DNA of 64,000 bases, from NCBI RefSeq assembly GCF_016859285.1, contig NC_053414.1:26452761-26516760 (forward strand). The letters run 5' to 3'. The stretch is from Xiphias gladius. Taxonomy: Eukaryota > Chordata > Actinopteri > Istiophoriformes > Xiphiidae. How positions within the stretch are numbered: position 1 is the first letter of the stretch; every line of letters begins with the position of its first letter. This document shows positions 55,803-64,000 of the stretch, piece after piece. The position numbers were made by a program, and so were the translations under genes. The notes under the pieces are model-generated. The model searched no databases, was not told the origin of the DNA, and saw nothing but the letters and a program-made list of their open reading frames with translations.

Positions 55803-58800
55803 ACCTACATCTAGTGCCTCTGATCTGAGACAAGAGTATACCATATGTATTTCAGTCACTTTTGTTCTATACACATGGTCAGCACCCCTTCTCACAAACA
55901 TGTTGTCATTGTTTTTTGCTGTTGTGTATTAAATCCAAGTTGCATTAGAACAATAACAACAAAAGGATTAAATGTACTGTATGTGGATGAACAGGGGACT
56001 CCTCACAGTGCCTGGGTATAATGATGCTACCCGTTTCAACAAAAGGTATCACCAACATGTTGTGTTATTTTATTGTAAAATAATACACAACACTGTAATA
56101 ATTAATACACTCGCAAAGAAGAGGACAAGACTTTGTAGAGTGTAAGGATCAGTACAAGTGACTATGCTAATCTGTAAATATAGGAAAGTGTGGAAAAATA
56201 GGATTAATGAATTGGCTGATAAGATACTTAAAACAAAATTAAATTTCAATAAGCTTTTTTTAAACTGCTGGAGCCATCAAATGCCGTCATGCTCACACCA
56301 GCTGAAGATCTGTGTGTTTATACTAGAAAAAATTGGCTGGTGGTCCAAATGGATTCCCATAAAAAAATACTCATTAATGTCATTACATTTTGACTAATTG
56401 TAAGCAGTGTCGTGTCAGTGGTGGTAAATCGGGCTGTATTAAAATTCCCATATTTTCATACAGTATTTCAGTTTCAGTATTGTTTGTGTAATATTACTGA
56501 ATGTCCAACTTGCCCTGTTCATGTAGTAGATAAAGAGTATATAAACATTTTTAAATTGATATTTCGATGTTTTTGACACTCCAAACAAAATCTTGTGTTT
56601 CATGTGTAAAAATTGGATGCATACAGTTACGAAATGTAGAACATGTAGGATCCCCGAGAAAGTATCAAATTTGACAAGAATCTGAAGTGCATGTAATAAG
56701 CATGTCTTGTCTCACCTGTGAACTGTTCTGTTCTGTTCTCTCCCCCTCTGTGTAGGAGCCTCTGGTGGATCTTACCACTGCCACCCAGATCATGCATATG
56801 GAGAGGAGAGTGATAAGGTGAGCCACGCACTGTTCATGTTCACACCAATGTAAGAGATGTAGGAATGTTTTCATGTTGCACACTTTCATGGGCCCTGATT
56901 GAGATCATGCTGTGCTGTGAGTATTAGATAATATCTTCTCTCAGCTGTCGCTGGGTGAATTACTGAGACGCATACACACAGAACCAGACAAGGTCCCGAT
57001 AGTGTGTGTGTGTGTGTACAGCACGTGCAGTATATGCAGTGTGCAATGTGTGAATCTCAGTCTCCACCAGTGAACTCATAGTTGTCTTAACAAAAGTGGA
57101 AGCTGTATTGTAGCCAGTATGGCAGCCATATGTGCTGCCATGGTCTTGAACTCTAGTAACCCATTACTTTGACCTATTGTCATTTTTAATGGAATATACA
57201 CAGTCAAAAAATATATCACTGTGCTTTTCTTAATCATTTTTGATATAATTTTAACCAATAAAACGCACTTTAGAAGTACATGTCAGCTACAGATGCACCA
57301 ATATGAAACACTGCAGGTCAATAGAACGTTCCAGTTGGTTATAAAGATGTGCAGAAATTATTATAGTATTATGTTATATTTTGAATGGTTCTGATCCATA
57401 ATTTATGTTCACCTGTTCAAAGTTTTGTTGTCTAAAACATTTTTTCTTGGTCAAGCTTAAAGTTTAAGAAAAAAAAAAACCTTTTTAATTCTAATGATTT
57501 GATAATTTACTGGCATTCATCCATAAATTTATAACTTTTTTTCCATCCCTTTTTCTGGGATTGAAGCTTTAGCTCTGAGAAATGCCTGATGTTGTTCTCT
57601 ACATCGGCTCTCAGGCGGTTAATCATGTTTGTTGTATGGACGTTTTTTTTTTTTTTTTTTTAACAGAAGTGCCTCCTTGAGAAACTCAAACACAGCACAG
57701 TTTGTAAATAGCAACTCAGCTTTATGTTTTGCAAATGCTGGAGTATGTTTATAAATTATACAATTTTTGATAGCCTGTAGCAGCATAAGCCTGTGGCAAG
57801 TATGCCCCCCCATGGATGGAGAAATGTAAAGTGTGCTTGTTTGTTGTTGAAGCACATTCCTTATGGGCAGTTGTGATCACATTGAATCATGTTTTTTAGT
57901 TTTTCTTTTTTGTTAAATTTGATTGAAAGAACATTGTAGGTGTTGATCATGCTTTTAAATAATCAGCTGATGGCCAGTTGTGGAAACTTGTTTTAGCTGC
58001 GAATAACTGGATGATACATCCATGCAATCCTCATACATACATTAAACATAGTTTTTCCTTTCTATTGAGGGTGCTTATGCTTTATTAGAAACAATGAACT
58101 TAAATTCATAAGGGGAAAAATAGCATATTGTATATTTTAAACATAGTATTTTTGATAATTTCAGCAATACTGCCATGTCAGTGAATGCAGTATTATAAAG
58201 CATGCACATGTAGATCATATAGACATATCTTAAAACCTTACCAGACTATTCAAGTGTACCCCAGTAAATGATAGTCATCATCACAAGCAAAGGCCTGTGT
58301 TAAAAGCAGGCAGATGAAGTGAAAATGTTGAAGGAGAAGAGGGGAGACAGGATGCTGAGGAAGGTGTTCCAGAAAGCTTGGAGGGAGAGAGGGAAAGGAG
58401 GGAAGAAGGCAAGGCCAAAAACAGGGAGGGGGTATTGCTAATGATTTCACCTCCAGCTGTGGGACTTGGTTGGAGGGAGAGAAGGGGAAAGGAGGGGAAG
58501 GAGCGAGCGAGGGTGGGAGGGGAAGGAAGGGAGGAACAGTGGCAGAGGAAACAAAATGGGCTTTGAAATCTTGTTGATGGAAAGAAAATAAGTGGGGGAG
58601 GGAGAAGTGTTTGAGTGTTAGTGGAAGCATGTTTGCAAATATTAATGAATCTGTAAAAGCAAATGACCATATTTGCTCAGTGTGCACATTTGTGCACAAT
58701 TTCTAGAGCAGGAATGCTGGAAAAAGAAATCTGGGCTCAGTCTTATTTCTTAGGTGTATATTAGCATGCACTCTTTGGTTGCCTCTTTATTTTGGTTGTC

Positions 58801-59418
58801 AGCAACAATAGTGAAGCCACAACAGCTGCTGGCCACAGTTACTGCATGTGTGCAAGTGGATGCATGCATATCCCAAATGTGGACATTGTGAAATAGAACG
58901 TTGAAGGGTGTGCCTGCACTCATGCTTCAGGATGTCTGTTCAGCCTGGTTTGTGCACTCAGTGAATGTGGACAGAGTGAAAGGGGATGGGAGGGTGTGTG
59001 TATGTGTTTGTGTGTGTGTGTGTGGTCGGTCTCTACACAGTGAGCACTGCAGAATGTGCTGTAATATCAGCCATGGAGCAGTTTGCACTGCTTCTGGGCC
59101 TTGCTGGGATTCACCGTGTGTATCTGTTTGTGTGCATGTCGAGCTTTTGAAAGTCAGCATGTTTTGTTTTTGTTTTTTTTGTTTTTTTTTTCTTTCTATA
59201 TATTCTGGCTTTACTGGAAACATGTTTGAACCAGACATGTGTGTATGTTCACAGCAAGCACTCTATTAAAACATAAGGCCCACATTATGGCATATTGCTT
59301 GAGGACACACAAATACACACTCCTTTGTCTAACACTGCTCCCTTCCCACTAACGCGGGTAGACAGGCCCATCAAACTTTCATACTAATGGGCAATAGTCT
59401 GCATGTGTTAAGACAGAC

Positions 59419-59482
<64 letters not shown>

Positions 59483-62400
59483 GGTGTGTGTGTGTCCTAT
59501 CTCAGAACTTCTTGTCTTGTCCCCTTAGATTTCAGGCTGGGGTCTCAGCCAGGACAGACAGACAGAGGAAAAAGGGAGAGGGAGCAAGAGGAAGAAGGGA
59601 CTGTAGGGGATTCAGCTTATCTGATGGAAGGAAAGGGGGGGATGGGAAGAGGTTGTTGAGGAGGGTGGGGAGTGTTTGTGTGTGTTGCGGGGAAGAAGGG
59701 AATATGTCAGGATTGGGATGGAGGAGACGGGCTTGGATATGAAAATGGGCGCAGTTGATGTCCCTAGGGGTTCGGGGTTGGGGCTAGGCTGGTAGAGAGG
59801 TTGTGGGGTGTTGAGTCAGAAAAGAGGGGGTTTTTGTTGAGACAAAAAAGAGTGGTTTAGGGATGGGGTTGGATCTCGTGCCCTCGATCCTGTATAGAAA
59901 TGGCCATAGATAGTGTGTGTCCTCCATACTTTTGATAAAATAGGCCCTAAAAATGCCTCTGTTTCCTCTTTTTTTTGACAAAGTCATACTTGTACACACT
60001 AAGCCTTTTGTATGTGATTCTAAGAACTTTTTGTTTCATTTACGGAAAACAAAAATGTTGATGTGTTTTTATACGTTCAGGGCTTCTGAAAAGCAAGAGG
60101 AGCTCAATGTGTTGCAAACATTACAGAGTTGAATCAGACAAAGCACCTTTGTCTTTGATGATAGTTACATAGCTGTAAAGAGCTCTTACTTTGCCTCTTG
60201 GCATAAATACTACCCTAACCATATTGCTTAAAAAAAGCTCCAAGCTAAGGAGGACCCATCCTACATGTAGTCTACTCCTAACATCAAGGGTTTTTTTGTT
60301 TGATAGCTAAAAATAGTATGTGTACATTTTTTCTGTCAAGACAGATGTTAAGTACCCGTGTTCATATTTTCAAGACAGTTCACTTTCTAAAAGTAATTAA
60401 AACTGAGTCAGTAACAACCTGAAGAATAGACCGAGTGAGTAAAGATTTTGACTAGTAGGGATAAAGAATAAACCAGGAGCCCTCTCAATGAATCTTATCT
60501 GTTATTTGAAAATGTTTGAGTCATTCCAAACTATTTCCCACCACACTTCAAAATGCTGCCTGTCATAGAAAGTCAGCCATCACTTGCAGAAAAAAATGAA
60601 AGACCAAAAATGTATTTTGAGCAATGGATAAGGCAGGGAAGGATGTGTTCAGATATAATATGGCTTTGAAGTGGTTAGGAGAGCCTTGCTGATACATCAG
60701 TCATCTTGGACTCAAATGTTCAGGCATGGTAGTAAAGACGGCTTATAAAAATACAGACAGACACACTCAAAATTGTGGTGTGTAACCCTCACTATGACCC
60801 AAATTTGTGCTGTCATTTAGGGTCTGGTGCGCCCCAAGGCTCCACCAAGCTAAACCCCTCTTTCATGTCTGCCTGTCTGTCTTACACACTAACTGTATCT
60901 CCACTTCTCTTATTTCTCCCATGCCTTTCCTTCTTTCCAGCCCGTTCCTATCATGTAGCCCAATCCAGTCAAGACTAAATGAAGTCATTGTTACTGTTTG
61001 TCTTTCCCATAAGCTGCTCAAGCTCAGGTCACATCTAGTGCTACGAGTGAATGATAGAGCCATTAGGGCACAGTGTGTTTGGCCCTACAATCAAAATACA
61101 TTTTGCTCAGGGTTGTTGGAACAGCAGAGTCTGCCTCTAAAGAGCTTCAGAAGGTATTGTTCTTTATAGGCTTAGGAACTCAAACAGTGGCAGCTGCCCA
61201 TGTGTGAATGTGAATTTGCGCATGTCTGCAGGCGTTTCCATAACTGTGTATGTGTGTGTGTGTATGTGTGTGTTTCTGCAGCCTGCTCTCCAGCTGTTTC
61301 CTGTTAGCTATCACACTGCTCTCAAGGTTGCTGAGCTGTGTATGTGTGTGTCTGTGTGTTTGTTAAAAGTCACAGCCACTGAGTCATTTTTATCACACTT
61401 TAACAACATGTCTCTCTTACAAAGAGGGGAGGTGGAAGCAGGGATCAGGTAAGTACATGGGGAAAAAAAGTATCGAGATGGTAACTATGGGGAAAACGTG
61501 TGTGTGGTGTCTCTAAAGGAACCTGTGTGTTCTTCAGCGCACAGCTATGGTACGCGTAAGGGAGAATGACTAAGAACTGACACATGAGCGTGTGTTTCTG
61601 TGTTCTCGCCTCACCAAGTGCCAAGTGTGAGAGTCACCGCTTGACTGTAAGTGAAGTGACTCAGATGAGTTGACAGGATTTGCAACAAGAGAAAATTATA
61701 AATCCTTAGTCAGTCTAAACCTGGGTGACTACATATTCAGTTATGTCACAGCTTTTTGTGTATCACAAAGTTTTTTGACTCAGAAAGTATTTGTCTAGCT
61801 ATCCAGTTGAGGGTGTGTACGTATGACTCGCACATGGGCTTGTGAGAGCTTGTCTTGCGCTTGCATTTCCTCACTCTGAAAGGAAGTGACTTTGAACCCT
61901 CAGGGCCTCAGAGCGCTGGTGGTGTAATATGCTCTCTCTGACACACACATGCCTACAAAGGCATATAAGCATTCACTCACTCAGGAACATACAGGAAATG
62001 CTGTGAGTCACAGAGGACCTTAGTGTCTATGCAGTAGTATGGATTGAAGGCCAGAGGGAATGTCAAGCATGGTGAAATTGATTTATTTGATTCGAGTGCT
62101 GTGGGTCACTAACCACAATACCCATCCCCTCTCCCACCCTTCTCCTCTTTCCTCTCTTTCCCCCATCCATTTTCCACACTCCCTCTGCAGAGTGAGGAAA
62201 GCCCCAGTCCAAAGCGCCAGAGGCTGTCCAGTCAGTCTGTCTTGGAACAACTAACCTCATCCGCCCCTCCACCATCCACCCCATCTCCCCCCATCCGTCC
62301 CTGGGAGTCAGGACCCCCAAGTCGGAGACAACCTCACCCCCACACACACTACCACCAGGAGAGATGCCTCACTCCTGCTCGGCACAGACGCAGGTAAGGT

Positions 62401-64000
62401 GGTTTTTTGATTTTTACAACTTAGTTCCACTGTCATTATCTAACTGAGGGTCCCAAATATAAAACGGTCCCTTAATTTCCACCTCTAGCCCACCAGCAAG
62501 GCGTCAGCGCGGCCGTCTCTCCAGACCCACCCGTCACTTGCCTCCCCACCACCAACCCTCCACCCAAGGCCCTGCACCCCGCCTGTCGCCATCGGAGCGC
62601 CAGGATGAAAACTACCACCACAACCCCCATCCCTCCACGCACCAAACATATCCAACGCATACGCCCAGCACCTACGGTCAGCCCCCAACAGCTGGTGGTG
62701 GTGGGGCAGGGTCGGAGGAGCCCCGAGCTTTCCACCCCCCCACATTGTCACCACGGCTTCTGCATCCAGCTGCTCACCACCACCATCACCTCCATCAGCA
62801 ACAGCATCATGCAGCGCAACAGCAGCAAGGAGCCATGGTCATGGACTTGCATGAACAGGTTTGTCTTCAAATGTTTTCAGTTTCTGTGTGCGATCGCCGG
62901 CAGACATTGTGTGTGTTTGTTGTGAGACTATGTGTCACCTGTGGTGTCAATTCTCCTCAGCTGCAGCAGGGCAGCGTACCAGTCTCCTACACAGTGACCC
63001 CAGTCCCTCCTCATGGTCTCGCAGCACCTTTGTGTAGCGGTCAGCACCTTCCCCCTACCTGTTCTTCACAACAACAGGTCCCCGCCTGCAGTGTGGTCTT
63101 CAGCACTGGACAACACTATCACCCGGTGAGAAGAAAACAGCTTTGTGCAGTTTGTAGGAGTGTGTAGGTTGTTTGTAAATAGAAAGTACACTTTGTGCTG
63201 TACAGTCCTTGCTAGCGCTAAACCTAAGGAAAAGGAAAGTGCTTGAGAGAAATTGGGTAAAAAAGTAGCAGTGACCTGCAGAACATTTTCCCATTTGAAG
63301 GGGCTTGTATGTCTTGACTGCCACCTTGTGGCAAGACTTGGCACAATCCAGTCACCAAAGTGAGAAAACATGATTTAACAACATTTCTCTTTTCTGTTTT
63401 TCCTTTATTTCTTTTCTTAATCGCCCTTTTCCAGATGCTACAGGCATGTTCAATGCAACATTTGCCAGTGCCCTATGCCTTTCCCTCACTGCTGTCCAGT
63501 GACCCTCAATTCCTGCTTCCTCCTCCACCTCACCTTTCTCACCACCCGTCCCACCTCCCCACACCGGGACAGTTCCTGCCTTTCCAGACACAACAGCCTC
63601 GATCGGTACGTGAATGATTGATGGTTTTATAGTTTACATAGTGTTTATTTTAAAAAGTTTCATACAAGGACTGTGGTATACCTGAAAGAAACTACTACTA
63701 GCATTTATTGATCTCAAACAGTACCAGTGAATAATGAACTCATATTTCAGTTAGTTTTCTAGTCAGATTACAGAGGAGGATCCACACTGCAACAATAATT
63801 ATGCCATTTCACCACATACAAACACAGCAAACATAGATCTAACTTTTAAAATCTGCTGTCCTGATTCTGTAAAACTGTCCTACAAAATAAAACAACAGAG
63901 ACATCTTTGGCCCAGCTTTTGTCCCACCGTGACACCTGTTCTGCATTTGTCATGATCAATAATGTAGTGTGTTTCTTCCCAGCCGTTACAGACGATTGAA
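44499..64000 (+). CDS. rnf38: RING finger protein 38-like E3 ubiquitin ligase, 5' part (cut by window end)
   Basis: Seven coding exons in the window give about 526 residues; the gene continues to the right, where the RING-H2 domain should lie. The RNF38/RNF44 family acts as ubiquitin ligases in the nucleus/cytoplasm. Similarity to RNF38 rather than RNF44: SPSPKRQRLSS, RSPPARRQRGRLSR, QDENYHH, EEPRAFHPPTLSPRLLHPAA, VPVSYTVTPVPPHG, QACSMQHLPVPYAFPSL and PGQFLPFQTQQPRS. The N-terminal 197 residues of exon 2 are His/Gln/Ser-rich with no recognised domain. Introns are GT..AG and all phases agree. The start is the first in-frame ATG in exon 2 (44499); a second candidate is ATG 44799 or 44805 (MAMEPPRTRSRSRSG), whose SRSRSG neighbourhood is more conserved-looking. 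Confidence 0.92.
50497..50556. repeat. (GT)n microsatellite, about 30 units
   Basis: An uninterrupted GT run inside the large intron. Confidence 0.97.
52023..52052. repeat. (CA)n microsatellite
   Basis: About 14 CA units. Confidence 0.95.
54536..54660. repeat. 67-bp direct duplication
   Basis: Copy 1 (54536-54602) and copy 2 (54603-54660 and on) both read AACCAATAAAAGTACACACA then AATCTCAACAT(C/T)GACCCTATCTC, with few differences (TGCAGGGG/AGCATTGG). Tandem, exact offset 67. Confidence 0.93.
55764..55798. repeat. (GT)n microsatellite
   Basis: About 17 GT units. Confidence 0.95.
56756..56817 (+). CDS. rnf38: rnf38 exon 3
   Basis: 62 nt: completes Gly197, then ASGGSYHCHPDHAYGEESDK. Acceptor CTGTGTAG|GA and donor GATAAG|GTGAGC. 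Identified because its phase fits exons 2 and 4; the sequence itself is not strongly diagnostic. Confidence 0.82.
56818..62190 (+). other. rnf38 intron 3 (5.4 kb)
   Basis: Contains a GT tract (59423-59480), a purine-rich plus strand at 58320-58620 (GGGAGAGGGAAAGGAGG type), G-rich sequence at 59560-59860 and poly-T/A runs near 57640-57662 and 59166-59190. No nested gene recognised. Confidence 0.85.
59423..59480. repeat. (GT)n microsatellite
   Basis: About 29 GT units. Confidence 0.96.
62191..62393 (+). CDS. rnf38: rnf38 exon 4: nuclear-localisation-like SPKRQR
   Basis: Residues 218-284 plus two bases. SEESPSPKRQRLSSQSVLEQ opens the exon and RCLTPARHRR closes it; the basic SPKRQR motif is a likely nuclear localisation signal shared with RNF38. 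Acceptor CTCTGCAG|AGT and donor GACGCAG|GTAAGG. Confidence 0.93.
62489..62858 (+). CDS. rnf38: rnf38 exon 5: Pro/His/Gln-rich segment
   Basis: Residues 285-408. Contains RRQRGRLSRPT, SERQDENYHHN, SEEPRAFHPPTLSPRLLHPA, HHHHHLHQQQHHAAQQQQ and ends MVMDLHEQ. Acceptor CACCTCTAG|C and donor GAACAG|GTTTGT. The His/Gln run corresponds to a short PPQQN spot in human RNF38, so it is expanded here. Confidence 0.93.
62961..63125 (+). CDS. rnf38: rnf38 exon 6
   Basis: Residues 409-463, phase 0: LQQGSVPVSYTVTPVPPHG, then VPACSVVFSTGQHYHP. Acceptor TCTCCTCAG|CTG and donor CACCCG|GTGAGA. Human RNF38 continues with a few more residues (CSVPPP) before MLQAC; here that piece is absent at the junction. Confidence 0.93.
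63435..63605 (+). CDS. rnf38: rnf38 exon 7
   Basis: Residues 464-520, phase 0: MLQACSMQHLPVPYAFPSLL, then PGQFLPFQTQQPRS. Acceptor CTTTTCCAG|ATG and donor CGATCG|GTACGT. Confidence 0.94.
63983..64000 (+). CDS. rnf38: rnf38 exon 8 (first 18 bases, truncated by window)
   Basis: Acceptor TTCTTCCCAG|CCG, then PLQTIE, matching PLQRIENE of RNF38. The exon runs off the window. Confidence 0.85.

Larger units (their letters stand above)
45088..56755 (+). other. rnf38 intron 2 (11.7 kb)
   Basis: A large intron with GT tracts (50497-50556, 55764-55798), a CA tract (52023-52052), an A/T-run at 51007-51022, a GA-rich stretch (52470-52720) followed by a G-run and a pyrimidine-rich stretch (52830-53140), and a 67-bp direct duplication (54536-54660). 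The many 60-145 codon frames inside have no domain. No nested gene or alternative first exon is recognised. Confidence 0.85.

Overview
This window looks like a piece of a teleost (probably percomorph) nuclear genome. The evidence is intron-split vertebrate genes with GT..AG junctions, very frequent GT/CA microsatellites, and several dispersed repeat types typical of bony-fish genomes. Prokaryotic features such as operons or CRISPR arrays are absent. The species cannot be named from the sequence. Almost all long open frames here are low-complexity or chance frames; the real genes are chains of short exons, which I assembled from reading-frame continuity and splice sites.

Layout: (1) 1-6.6 kb is intergenic, with a 0.7-kb terminal-inverted-repeat element and two long GT tracts. 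(2) 6.7-12.4 kb, minus strand: complete htra3, a secreted HtrA-family serine protease with IGFBP, Kazal-like, trypsin-like and PDZ parts in 9 coding exons (469 aa predicted). Intron 1 carries a 620-bp CTAT/CTGT microsatellite. (3) 12.4-16.9 kb is intergenic, with a hAT-like dispersed repeat and a tandem duplication of about 145 bp. (4) 16.96-27.39 kb, minus strand: complete pi4k2b, phosphatidylinositol 4-kinase type II beta, in 11 coding exons (517 aa predicted). (5) 30.3-31.8 kb, minus strand: a small CRIP-type single-LIM-domain gene whose exons are too short to appear as long ORFs. (6) 33-40 kb is a transposon-rich interval holding two decayed LINE reverse transcriptase fragments on opposite strands, a DNA-transposon-like repeat and a perfect 21-bp-arm palindrome. 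(7) 43.3-64.0 kb, plus strand: the 5' two-thirds of an RNF38-type E3 ubiquitin ligase gene (a noncoding exon 1, six complete coding exons and the first 18 bases of a seventh). The RING domain lies beyond the right edge.

The four genes are ordinary vertebrate genes with unrelated jobs (extracellular proteolysis, phosphoinositide synthesis, a zinc-binding LIM protein, ubiquitin ligation) and show no sign of acting as one system. I found no convincing undescribed system. The most useful observations are the small LIM gene, an intron-retention frame in htra3 that would remove the PDZ domain, hexanucleotide and His/Gln repeat expansions inside coding exons, and several structured repeats.
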